Shown here piece by piece: positions 1 through 7,544 of a stretch of DNA of 14,742 nt. This stretch comes from Spirochaetaceae bacterium (GTDB lineage Bacteria; Spirochaetota; Spirochaetia; Treponematales; Breznakiellaceae). The stretch lies in contig JAISDG010000022.1 in assembly GCA_031265015.1 (NCBI GenBank), positions 1 to 14,742 of the forward strand. The letters run 5' to 3'. Every line of letters starts with the position of its first letter. The first letter of the stretch is position 1. The position numbers and the translations under genes were made by a program. The notes beneath the pieces are model-generated. The model was not told where the DNA came from and did not search any database. It saw only the letters and a list, made by a program, of their open reading frames with translations.

Positions 1-11
1 GACGAAGGATC

Positions 12-596
12 ATGGGCATTAGTACCGGCCGGGGGGACGCCGGTTTTACCGGCCTGCCCGGAACAGCCGCCGCGGGAGGTCGTCCGTTCCAGACTGGGGG
101 CGTCCGCAAAGATGATCCCCGCATTGAATGTCTTGGATCGCTGGATGAACTGGACGCGGTTCTTGCCCTTTGCGAAAATCTGCTGTTCCAGGCGGAGGGC
201 GTTTCCCCCGCCGGGGAAATTGTCAAAGAACTGCGGGAAGAACTTTTTGACAGGGTAATGCCCGGGGTAATAGCGCCTAACGAAGGCGCGCTGCCGCGGA
301 TCCGCCGGCTGGAACAATGGATCGAAGAATTTGAGCGGAAACAGCCTGTCCGGGGCTTTATCCGGAACTGGACGGGCTCCGGCGGCGCGGCGGCATATTT
401 GAATATAGCCCGTACCGTCTGCCGCCGGGCGGAACGGCACATGGCAGCCCTCGCCCTTCCGGCCGCTGAGCGGGAACCTGCGGCGGACAAGATGGAATGT
501 GCCCCGGATAAACCGGAACATGCGGCGTACATGCCGCTGCTTGCCTGGATCAACCGCCTGTCGGATTTACTTTTTCTGCTGGCCGCGGCGGAATAA
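12..596 (+). CDS. PduO-type ATP:cob(I)alamin adenosyltransferase
   Basis: This protein (194 aa) should transfer the adenosyl group of ATP to cob(I)alamin, giving coenzyme B12, in the cytoplasm. The family pattern is clear. An N-terminal TGRGDAGFT segment (residues 5-13) matches the ATP-binding TGxGDxGxT motif. It is followed by KDDPRIECLGSLDELDA (33-49), the ARTVCRRAER helix (133-142) and a C-terminal NRLSDLLF (181-188). The length is normal. The ATG is preceded by GAAGGA at 4-9, which supports this start. Two oddities: the usual FILPGG-like stretch before the ART helix reads FIRNWTGSGG, and residues 150-172 are an extra charged/Pro-rich insertion before the last helix. Genes upstream are outside the window, so it may be the last gene of a longer operon. 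The family assignment is firm; the partner B12 enzyme is not visible. Confidence 0.9.
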   Translation: MGISTGRGDAGFTGLPGTAAAGGRPFQTGGVRKDDPRIECLGSLDELDAVLALCENLLFQAEGVSPAGEIVKELREELFDRVMPGVIAPNEGALPRIRRLEQWIEEFERKQPVRGFIRNWTGSGGAAAYLNIARTVCRRAERHMAALALPAAEREPAADKMECAPDKPEHAAYMPLLAWINRLSDLLFLLAAAE

Positions 597-657
597 CACG
601 GAACCCATGAATCCGTATCCGCTTAGTTCCGGTATATATGATGATCCGGTGAAGCTG

Positions 658-1635
658 TCAGCGGACAGGGACTGCCCCTGTTTTAGGTAAAACAGCTAAA
701 TATACACCCATAAGCACCAGGGCCGCTCCCGCCCACTGGAGGCCCGACAGTCGTTCTCCCCGGATAAAAAATCCGGCGATGACCGTTACCACCGGTATGA
801 GGTTGATAAAAACTGCGGAAACGGATATGCCCAATACTTTGAGGGCATGGGCATAAAGCCAGTAGCCCAGAGCAGAACAGCAGATCGCCAAAAAAAGCAC
901 ATGCAGAATAACGACCGCGTTAGGCGTTCCCCAGGCTTTATATTCCAGGGCTGTAAAGGGAAGAAAGCCCAGGAAGCCGAAAAAATTCTGCCAGAAGACG
1001 ATATAAATCCGTGAGCGGTTCCGGCTGAAAAGGGGTTTGGTCAAAAAGCCATACAATACCCAGCACAGGGCCGCTCCTCCCATGAAAAGATAACCGGAGA
1101 TATTTCCCGAAATAGCAAAGGAAACCTGTACTACCAGGGTTATTCCGGCCACGGAAATAAACGCCCCCAGCCAATGCCGCCGTTCCAGAGTCCTGCTGTT
1201 TGTGTGCCGCAGCTTTGCGGCGCACCATTCGGCGATCATGGTCAGAACCGGAATAACCGCGACAATGAGGGACGCTTCCGACGCGGTAACCAGGGCCACG
1301 CCGTTGTTTTCGCAGAAAAAGTAAAACGTGACCCCCGCCAGGCCCGATCCGGCAAGGAAGGGCAGATCCTTTTTCAGGTTGCCGCGGCGGCGGCCGTCAG
1401 GCTTTTCCATCAACCGGTACATAACAAAGAGCAGCACGATGGCTATGGCAAAACGAACGGCCCCCAGGGTCATGGGAGGAAAAACGGAAACGGTAATCTT
1501 TATGGAGATAAACGAAAAGCCCCAAAATAAAACACAAATGCTGTTGGCCAGAACGGCAGCTTTACGGTCCCCGGGCGGCGTCTTTGCAGACAGCGTCCCC
1601 CCAGGCGCCTGTACAGGTGGTTGCATTGTGGGCAT
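658..1635 (-). CDS. DMT superfamily transporter, EamA family
   Basis: This is a polytopic inner-membrane protein (325 aa) of the drug/metabolite transporter superfamily. It has two EamA repeats of about five helices each. Hydrophobic segments are visible from residue 27 to about 318. The first repeat contains a FWGFSF-type segment in its first helix, and the second has the typical GGAALCWVLYGFLTK start near residues 186-200. The end of the second repeat, with FINLIPVVTVIAGFFIRGE then a G-rich last helix, is characteristic. The substrate cannot be read from sequence; members move amino acids, metabolites or drugs. The start is uncertain: ATG at 1635 and ATG at 1626 are both possible. The first roughly 25 residues are hydrophilic and poorly conserved-looking. 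The gene converges with the adenosyltransferase and diverges from the LUD gene. Confidence 0.88.
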   Translation of the reverse strand: MPTMQPPVQAPGGTLSAKTPPGDRKAAVLANSICVLFWGFSFISIKITVSVFPPMTLGAVRFAIAIVLLFVMYRLMEKPDGRRRGNLKKDLPFLAGSGLAGVTFYFFCENNGVALVTASEASLIVAVIPVLTMIAEWCAAKLRHTNSRTLERRHWLGAFISVAGITLVVQVSFAISGNISGYLFMGGAALCWVLYGFLTKPLFSRNRSRIYIVFWQNFFGFLGFLPFTALEYKAWGTPNAVVILHVLFLAICCSALGYWLYAHALKVLGISVSAVFINLIPVVTVIAGFFIRGERLSGLQWAGAALVLMGVYLAVLPKTGAVPVR

Positions 1636-1664
1636 AACCCCATAGTAACGGAAAAGTCTTCTTT

Positions 1665-1690
1665 GGTATAGTGAAAAGGTATAGTGAAAA
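1665..1690 (+). repeat. 13-bp exact tandem duplication in a divergent promoter region
   Basis: GGTATAGTGAAAA occurs twice head to tail (1665-1677 and 1678-1690), directly before the AGGAGG of the LUD gene. Each unit carries a TATAGT hexamer that resembles a -10 element, so the duplication places two candidate -10 boxes 13 bp apart. No convincing -35 was found for either. The repeat is seen directly; the promoter role is inference. Confidence 0.8.
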
Positions 1691-1705
1691 AGGAGGTTGG
1701 CGGTT

Positions 1706-2350
1706 ATGGAAAAATCAGCTCACGATTTACGGAACAGCAAGCTGGGGCCCCTGGTGGTCAAAGCCCTGGAAACGCGGCATTTTGAAGCCTGGTATGTTAA
1801 CGATATTCCCGAAGCAGCCGAAAAGGTTTTTTCCCTTGTTCCCCGGGATCACGTTATTGCCTGGGGCGGTTCCGCGACAGCCGCGGCGATGGATCTCTAT
1901 AACCAGGCTGCCGAACGGGGCTACAGGCTGATTAACCGGGACGCGGCAAAAAGTCCGGAAGAAAAAGTAGAACTGATGCGGCAGGCCCTGCTCTGCGATA
2001 CCTTTTTGATGGGTACCAACGCCTTAAGCGAAGACGGCCAGCTGGTTAATATTGACGGTAACGGTAACCGGGTGGCGGCGCTCTGTTACGGTCCAAAACA
2101 GGTAATCGTGGTAACAGGGATCAACAAGGTGGTAAAAACCCTGGATGACGCTGTCAGCCGGGCCCGGAATCTGGCGGCGCCCCTTAATATCCAGCGTTTT
2201 CCCGCGGTTAAAACTCCCTGTAATATAAACGGCGCCTGCGGTGACTGTAAAAGCCGGGACACCATCTGCGCCCAGTTTGTCATTACCCGGATCTGTAAAC
2301 CCGCGGGCCGGATCAAAGTAATCCTTATCGGGAAGGATCTGGGGTTTTAG
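1706..2350 (+). CDS. LUD-domain (LutC/DUF162-like) protein with C-terminal Cys cluster
   Basis: This 214-aa cytoplasmic protein belongs to the LUD superfamily (formerly DUF162), which includes the lactate-utilisation proteins LutB/LutC. The ATG at 1706 is chosen because AGGAGG sits at 1691-1696, nine bases upstream; an in-frame TTG at 1697 would touch that ribosome binding site. Diagnostic segments are IAWGGSATAAAMDLY (51-65), the MGTNALSEDGQLVNIDGNGNR region (102-122) and GPKQVIVVTGINKVV (129-143). A Cys-rich tail has C172, C178, C181 and C188 in a PCNxxGxCxDC pattern. That pattern is common in stand-alone LUD proteins of anaerobes and could bind a metal or an Fe-S cluster (inference). No LutA or LutB gene is present, so a lactate-oxidation role is not supported. 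It heads an operon with a flavin-binding protein and a sugar kinase. Confidence 0.87.
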   Translation: MEKSAHDLRNSKLGPLVVKALETRHFEAWYVNDIPEAAEKVFSLVPRDHVIAWGGSATAAAMDLYNQAAERGYRLINRDAAKSPEEKVELMRQALLCDTFLMGTNALSEDGQLVNIDGNGNRVAALCYGPKQVIVVTGINKVVKTLDDAVSRARNLAAPLNIQRFPAVKTPCNINGACGDCKSRDTICAQFVITRICKPAGRIKVILIGKDLGF

Positions 2351-2352
2351 CC

Positions 2353-2826
2353 ATGCACTACGAAATGCGGCGAAAGGACCGGGCGGTATCCCGGGACGAG
2401 GCGCTTGTTTTTTTGGACAAGGCCCCTTACGGCGTCCTGTCAACGGTGGACGGCGACGGGGTACCCTACGGCGTACCCCTGTCCCTGGCCCGGGATGGGG
2501 ACTGGCTGTACTTTCACGGCGCCCTGGAAGGCCACAAGGCCGTGAACCTCCGCGGACAGTCCAGCGTCTGCGTTTCCTTTGTGGGCAGCGCCGAATTCCC
2601 CCAGGATAATTTTACCGTAGTCTATGAATCGGCTGTCGTCATCGGGACTGTGTACGAAGTTTTAGAGGATGATGAAAAAATCCGCGGCCTTCGGCTTATC
2701 AGCGGGCGGTTTACCCCCGGAAACATGAGCGCCTTTGAGGAGGAAACGGCAAAGATGCTCAAGTTTACGGGGGTCTGGAAGATTCATATTGATGAAATTA
2801 CCGGCAAGCGGAGAAAAAAACCATGA
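2353..2826 (+). CDS. NimA-like pyridoxamine 5'-phosphate oxidase-family flavoprotein
   Basis: This 157-aa protein has the split-barrel flavin-binding fold of the PNPOx-like/NimA group, whose members bind FMN or related cofactors and include 5-nitroimidazole reductases. The N-terminal MRRKDR, followed by APYGVLSTVDGDGVPYGVPLS (24-44), LYFHGALEGHKAVNL (52-66) and VCVSFVG, follow the family order closely. A C-terminal FTGVWKIHIDEITGKR completes the barrel. The length is typical. The ATG at 2353 lies two bases after the LUD stop, with GGGG at 2340-2343 as the likely ribosome binding site; ATG 2365 has no such site. The stop overlaps the start of the next gene by 4 nt. Resistance activity cannot be assumed, because most family members are general flavoproteins of unknown substrate. 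Confidence 0.88.
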   Translation: MHYEMRRKDRAVSRDEALVFLDKAPYGVLSTVDGDGVPYGVPLSLARDGDWLYFHGALEGHKAVNLRGQSSVCVSFVGSAEFPQDNFTVVYESAVVIGTVYEVLEDDEKIRGLRLISGRFTPGNMSAFEEETAKMLKFTGVWKIHIDEITGKRRKKP

Positions 2827-4055
2827 ACATCCACGGAACCGGCTGCGGCATTCTGGATTGTATCTATGCGGACGAAGATTTTTCCGGTCCCGGTTACCGG
2901 ACAGCCATGTCCAAAACAGCAGGTGACGGCGGGCTAACCCCGGGCCGGCTGGTGTTTTCCAGCGCCCTGGAACAATTTATGGGCAGGCCCTATGACGAGG
3001 TGATGGCCCTGCTTAACGGCGGTAAGGTTCCCGACACCCGGAACCTTGGCGGACCCTCGGCGGTATCTCTGGCCCATGCCTCTCAAATGCTGGCGGACGC
3101 GGATAATGCCTTTGCCGTCCGGTACTACGGCGTCAGGGGCGGCGATGAAACCGGCGATGCGCTGGAAGAAAAATTTTCCGCCCTTCCCTTTGCGGACGTA
3201 AAGCTCCTCCGTAAAGACTGTCCCAATTCCCGGGTGGATGTGCTTTCCGATCCCCGGTATGATAACGGCAGCGGGGAGCGTACCTTTGTCTACCGCAAAG
3301 GTTCGCTGGATGAATTTTACCCCGCGGATCTGACGGAAGATTTTTTTGACGCCGCCCTTGCCGCCTTTGGAGGAACCGCCCTTACTCCGCATCTTCACGA
3401 TGGACTTACCCCGCTGTTAAAAAAAGCCCGCCGGCGCGGCGCGGTAACCGAAGTCAACCTGGTCTACGATTACCGCAGCGAACTTGAAAATCCGGGGCAA
3501 AAATGGAGGCTTGGACTGCAGGACGACGCCTATTCTTATATTGATCTGCTGCTGGCGGATCAGGAAGAAGCTCTTAAAACATCGGGAAAGCCCGCCGTAC
3601 AGGAAGCGGCGGCCTGGTTCCTGGAACAAGGCTGCGGCGCGGCGGTCATTACCCGGGGCCGGAAGCCGCTGCTGTTCTGCGCCGCGTCCGGTACAGCGCA
3701 AAGGGCCGGCGTTTTTGGGGCAGGCCGCAGCCTGTTCCAAAAAGCGGGCTTGACGGCGCTGCCGGTCTGCGAAAAAGTGAACCGGGAGCTGGCGGCCTGT
3801 CCCGAACGGCGGGGAGACACCACCGGCTGCGGGGACAACTTTACCGGACAGGTTATCGCGGGACTTGCCAAAGCCCTGGCGGCGGGACAGGAGAGCGGCA
3901 TAGACCTGCGGGAAATCTGCATCCCCGCCGTAGCCGCCGGGGGTTTTTGCTGTTTTACCGTGGGGGGCACGTACTACGAAAAAGAACAGGGGGAGAAACG
4001 GCGGCTCCTGGAGCCCTACATCAGCGCCTACCGGAGCCAGCTGGCACCGGTTTAA
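2823..4055 (+). CDS. PfkB/ribokinase-family carbohydrate kinase
   Basis: This 410-aa protein should phosphorylate a sugar or nucleoside with ATP. PfkB signature 2 is clear as DTTGCGDNFTGQ (332-343), with D338 as the expected catalytic base and the GCG turn as anion hole. The N-terminal substrate-side NLGGPSAVSLAHASQML (74-90) corresponds to the GG-containing first signature. Length is above the usual 300-330 aa. The extra sequence lies mainly in the N-terminal 70 residues, before the GG motif, and around 140-165. The start ATG overlaps the previous stop (ATGA, 2823-2826) and has CGGAG at 2809-2813, so translation is probably coupled. The substrate is not readable. Its position after two redox/metabolism-type genes does not decide it. 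Confidence 0.88.
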   Translation: MNIHGTGCGILDCIYADEDFSGPGYRTAMSKTAGDGGLTPGRLVFSSALEQFMGRPYDEVMALLNGGKVPDTRNLGGPSAVSLAHASQMLADADNAFAVRYYGVRGGDETGDALEEKFSALPFADVKLLRKDCPNSRVDVLSDPRYDNGSGERTFVYRKGSLDEFYPADLTEDFFDAALAAFGGTALTPHLHDGLTPLLKKARRRGAVTEVNLVYDYRSELENPGQKWRLGLQDDAYSYIDLLLADQEEALKTSGKPAVQEAAAWFLEQGCGAAVITRGRKPLLFCAASGTAQRAGVFGAGRSLFQKAGLTALPVCEKVNRELAACPERRGDTTGCGDNFTGQVIAGLAKALAAGQESGIDLREICIPAVAAGGFCCFTVGGTYYEKEQGEKRRLLEPYISAYRSQLAPV

Positions 4056-4133
4056 TGATTGCCCTGCGGGCGGCGTAAATGCCGGTGATTTTCCGGTACA
4101 ATTTCCCTTCGGAAAGGCGGATCTCCCGAATTT

Positions 4134-4155
4134 GCCCGGCAGCCCGGGCTTTTTT
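4134..4155 (+). terminator. Rho-independent terminator of the LUD-Nim-PfkB operon
   Basis: GCCCGG (4134-4139) pairs with CCGGGC (4144-4149) around a CAGC loop and is followed by six T (4150-4155). It sits 78 bases after the kinase stop and ends just before the convergent rlpA stop. The stem is short but fully GC. The reverse orientation lacks a T-tract, so it serves the + strand. Confidence 0.75.
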
Positions 4156-4164
4156 ACCGTGTCG

Positions 4165-5061
4165 CTATTCTTCCCGCAGGAGCGCTTCGCTAAAGCCTGC
4201 CTGGCCGAGCCGCTCCGTTACCATCCCCAGGTCCTGCCGGCGGAGTCCGGAAAGTACAACCCGGTAATATTCATCGTGTTTCTCGTAGGCCGGATGCAGG
4301 CCGGCTTTTTTTAGTTTTTCAAAGGCTTCTACCGCATACCGGGGCTGCTTATAAGACCCTACCTGAACGCGGTAGTATTTTCCCGTGTCGGCGGCGGGAA
4401 TCCCCGGTTTAAGCTGTGCCGCCGAAACCGGGCCCGGCGCGGGCTGAAGGGTTTCCGTAACCGCGGGGGGGCTGAAATAGGGTTCCACCGAAGCGGGCCG
4501 GACCTGGAGCGCGTCCCCGGGCTGTAGATCGCCGGGGCTTACCGCTTGCGGAGACGCCGCCGTCATTACCGGTACTGTTGCCATCGAGGCTACCGATGCC
4601 GGCGGCGTAACAGCCTGGGCCTGGAGTGTGGCGGCCGCCGGCGGCGCTGCCCGGGGGCCGGCGGACAGGGTAACCACGTCAAGGCTTTCTACAATAACCG
4701 GAGCTGTGCCGGTACTAATCATGTCAAGCTGCGCCGCCGCGGCCCGGGACAGATCGATAATCCGGGCGGCTACAAAGGGTCCCCGGTCATTTACCCGCAC
4801 GGTAACGGACTTATTGTTATGCCGGTTGGTTATTTTAAGCGTGGTGCCGAAGGGCAGCAGCGGATGGGCCGCAGTAAGCTGGGAATCGTTAAAAATTTCT
4901 CCCGAAGCGGTGGGTTTTCCGTTAAATTCACCGCCGTACCAGGAGGCAATGCCCTCCTGGTAAAATATCCCCTGGCTAACCGTTCCGGTTCTAACATCGG
5001 ACTGGGCCGAAACCAAAACCGCCGCCGAAATCAGCATCCATATCATGGCTATTCTTTTCAT
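4165..5061 (-). CDS. rlpA: RlpA-like septal lytic transglycosylase with SPOR domain
   Basis: This is an exported 298-aa envelope protein. Residues 1-20 form a signal peptide ending in SAQ; there is no lipobox cysteine, unlike the lipoprotein RlpA of E. coli. The double-psi beta-barrel spans about 34-127 with GIASWYGGEFNGKPTASGE (37-55), AAHPLLPFGTTL (64-75) and VNDRGPF (90-96). E55, H66 and D92 match the conserved active-site positions of RlpA transglycosylases. A Pro/Ala-rich linker (about 128-225) leads to a SPOR domain (about 227-298, YYRVQVGSYK at its start), which in known proteins binds denuded septal glycan. The gene follows the hybrid kinase by 83 bp on the same strand and may be cotranscribed. 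The ribosome binding site is weak (GGAA four bases before ATG). Confidence 0.9.
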   Translation of the reverse strand: MKRIAMIWMLISAAVLVSAQSDVRTGTVSQGIFYQEGIASWYGGEFNGKPTASGEIFNDSQLTAAHPLLPFGTTLKITNRHNNKSVTVRVNDRGPFVAARIIDLSRAAAAQLDMISTGTAPVIVESLDVVTLSAGPRAAPPAAATLQAQAVTPPASVASMATVPVMTAASPQAVSPGDLQPGDALQVRPASVEPYFSPPAVTETLQPAPGPVSAAQLKPGIPAADTGKYYRVQVGSYKQPRYAVEAFEKLKKAGLHPAYEKHDEYYRVVLSGLRRQDLGMVTERLGQAGFSEALLREE

Positions 5062-5144
5062 ATTTCCAGTATCGGTAATTTGCGGAGATTGTTAAGGGAG
5101 AGCTGCCGGCTTGCGCGGCAATCGGGCCGGATTTTCGAACAAGT

Positions 5145-7544
5145 TTACAGGACGATTTTTTCCGGCGGCAGATGTTTACGCAGGATGTCTTTTAGATCCT
5201 TCACCATGATTGGTTTGGAAAGAAAATCGTCCATTCCCTCTCTTAGAAAGGTTTCCCTGACTCCCGAGATGGCATTGGCGGTCAGGGCAATAATGGTAAT
5301 CCGGGTAAAATGATCCCCCAGGGAACGGATCTTTTGAGTTGCCTCTATGCCGTCCATGCCGGGCATCATGTGATCCATAAAAACAATGTCGTAATGCTGC
5401 TTTTTGACAAGTTCTATGGCTTCTTCCCCTCCGCAGGCGGTGTCAACCTCCGCGCCGTAACGGCGGAGCAGACCTTCGGCTACCATGCGGTTTACCTGAT
5501 TATCGTCCACCACCAGAACCAGGGTATCCTTAACCATAAAGGATCCTCCGTCTTCCTTGATTCTGCGGTGTTCGTAGTTCTTTTTGCCGTTCAGGGCATC
5601 CGCTAAAGCGGTGATCAAAACAGGCCTGTTCAGGGCATTGGGGATTTCCTTGTCGTATTTTTCCGAAATTTCCTTAAGCAGGATAAATTTAGTGGCAGTA
5701 TCCGTATCCAGGAATTTCCGGAATCCTTCCTTGACGCTGGTGTCAAAGAAGACATGGCTAAAGGAGCCGGTCTGGTATTCTTCCCTGACATGTTCACGAT
5801 CGGTACAAATCGTATACTGTATTCCCAAATCCCGAAGCATAAACTCCATGCCTTCCGCATTGTAGGTATTGGGTTCGTACACCAGGACCCGCTTTTCCGC
5901 GGGCCGTTCCACTTCCGCCAGAAAGCCATGGGGCCTGCCCGGACAGACCACGTAGAACGAAAAGGTCGTACCTTCGCCGTATACGCTGCCAACGGTAATT
6001 TCTCCGCCCATCAGTTCCAGCAGCCGCCGGCTTATGGCCAGTCCCAGGCCGGTTCCCTCTATGGCGTGATTCCGGTGGGTGTCAAGCTGCTGGAATTCGG
6101 TAAAGAGCTGGGTTAAGTCCTCTTTCTTGATTCCCTGGCCCGTATCGCTGATGGTAAAATTCAGGCGGTACGCATCCCGGCCTTCACTGCCAAACAGGGG
6201 TTCGGTCCAGGCGCTTAGAATAACCGCCCCTTCTTTGGTAAACTTAACCGCGTTGTTAAGGATGTTGATAAGGCACTGCTTAAGCCTAATCTCGTCGTTT
6301 ATTACCACCGACGGCACATTCCGGGAAACGGATGCTACCAGGGCCAGCCCTTTTTCGGAAGACTTGATGTTGATTACGTTCAGCGTATCGCTCAGCATGG
6401 AGGTAAAATCAAAGGGCTTGGAGATCACCTCCATTTTTTGGGCGTCAATCTTGGAAAAATCCAGAATGTCATTAATGATATGGAGCAGGCTTAAGGCCGA
6501 TCCCTTGATTGTATCCGCCCTGGTAATCTGCTCTTTATTTAAGGGATTGGTCAGCATCAGATCCGTCATGCCGATGATCGCATTCATGGGGGTGCGAATT
6601 TCGTGGCTCATGTTTGCCAGGAAATTGCTCTTTGCCCGATCCGCGGATTCGGCCAGGTTTTTGGCCTCCATGATGGGGGTAATATCGGTCCATTCAAAGA
6701 TACGGGCTACCGTTCCCTCGGGCAGCCGGGAGGAACGGAGCAGGAAGTAGACCGGGGTTCCCCGCTGGACAACGGAAAAGTGCCGTTCCACGTACCCCGG
6801 CTGTTCCAGGATTTCCTGGAACAGCACGCGCAGTTCCCCCGGGGGCAGGAAGTCCAGCAGCGGGCGTCCGCGGACATGGGTTTTATCGCTGATGGCAAGC
6901 CATCCCGCCAGGGAATCGCTTAAATATTCCACCTCCGCGTTGTTGTTGATAATCACCATAAAGGAAAATGTGGTCTCCATCAGGGAGGCAAAGGTAATTC
7001 CGGACCGCTCCACGTCGGCGATAATCTTAAGAAGAAAACGGGCAAAGGAATACAGCAAAACGCCGCAGATAATGTACGTTACCACCCCCGCCACTTCTAT
7101 GTACCGGGAAACGCTGCCCGCCAGGGGATACCGGAGAAGCAGCAGTACAATTACCAGAACGGCGCTGGAAAAGATCTGGAATTTCAGAAAAGCCCGGTAG
7201 TCCAGATAGCAGAACGCGATCATCATGTCTATGATAACCAGAAAAGGATACAGGGGATCTCCCTTTAGGATCAGGGCCGCAGTGCTTATAAAAGCAAAAA
7301 AGACCGATGTAGAAACCCATGCTACCGTATGGCGGGAAAATCCGCTAAAGTAAAAAATCCAGGTAAAAACAACAGCAAAAGCCAGGATGGTAGCAATCCG
7401 GATAATACACTCGGCGGCGCTTGTACCGAAGATGAACATATAAAAAATCGATATAAACAGATAAATTCCAAGGCCGGCATAACTGATAAGCGCCGCATAG
7501 TGATACGCTTTGTTATGGCCGTAATTGCCTGGCTGTATGCTCAC
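5145..7544 (-). CDS. Hybrid sensor histidine kinase (6TM-PAS-HisKA-HATPase-pseudoREC-REC)
   Basis: This 799-aa membrane sensor kinase starts at GTG 7544, overlapping the upstream stop as GTGA; GAGG lies eight bases before. About six hydrophobic helices fill residues 16-175. A PAS-like segment follows (about 183-290), then HisKA with NMSHEIRTPM (phospho-acceptor H314). HATPase boxes follow: N-box around 421-436, DTGQG 467-471 and GTGLGLAI 498-505. A first receiver-like region (about 541-652) is degenerate: the acidic pair is replaced by YEPN and the conserved Lys by Arg before the Pro. The second receiver (about 674-795) is intact: D680/D681, D724, T755 and K777. The kinase should autophosphorylate at H314 and pass phosphate to D724. 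That residue can then phosphorylate an HPt protein, and one is encoded two genes upstream. The input signal is unknown. Confidence 0.95.
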   Translation of the reverse strand: MSIQPGNYGHNKAYHYAALISYAGLGIYLFISIFYMFIFGTSAAECIIRIATILAFAVVFTWIFYFSGFSRHTVAWVSTSVFFAFISTAALILKGDPLYPFLVIIDMMIAFCYLDYRAFLKFQIFSSAVLVIVLLLLRYPLAGSVSRYIEVAGVVTYIICGVLLYSFARFLLKIIADVERSGITFASLMETTFSFMVIINNNAEVEYLSDSLAGWLAISDKTHVRGRPLLDFLPPGELRVLFQEILEQPGYVERHFSVVQRGTPVYFLLRSSRLPEGTVARIFEWTDITPIMEAKNLAESADRAKSNFLANMSHEIRTPMNAIIGMTDLMLTNPLNKEQITRADTIKGSALSLLHIINDILDFSKIDAQKMEVISKPFDFTSMLSDTLNVINIKSSEKGLALVASVSRNVPSVVINDEIRLKQCLINILNNAVKFTKEGAVILSAWTEPLFGSEGRDAYRLNFTISDTGQGIKKEDLTQLFTEFQQLDTHRNHAIEGTGLGLAISRRLLELMGGEITVGSVYGEGTTFSFYVVCPGRPHGFLAEVERPAEKRVLVYEPNTYNAEGMEFMLRDLGIQYTICTDREHVREEYQTGSFSHVFFDTSVKEGFRKFLDTDTATKFILLKEISEKYDKEIPNALNRPVLITALADALNGKKNYEHRRIKEDGGSFMVKDTLVLVVDDNQVNRMVAEGLLRRYGAEVDTACGGEEAIELVKKQHYDIVFMDHMMPGMDGIEATQKIRSLGDHFTRITIIALTANAISGVRETFLREGMDDFLSKPIMVKDLKDILRKHLPPEKIVL

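Noticed and set aside
5062..5144. Terminator between the hybrid kinase and rlpA
   Set aside because: Short GC-rich inverted repeats are present but no T-tract follows on the minus strand.
4546..5313. Long + strand open frame (255 codons) opposite rlpA
   Set aside because: It lies antisense to a well-supported RlpA gene, is Arg-rich with no domain, and reflects GC-biased codon use on the other strand.
6079..6750. 223-codon + strand frame opposite the hybrid kinase
   Set aside because: It is antisense to the HisKA/HATPase region, with no recognisable motif or ribosome binding site.
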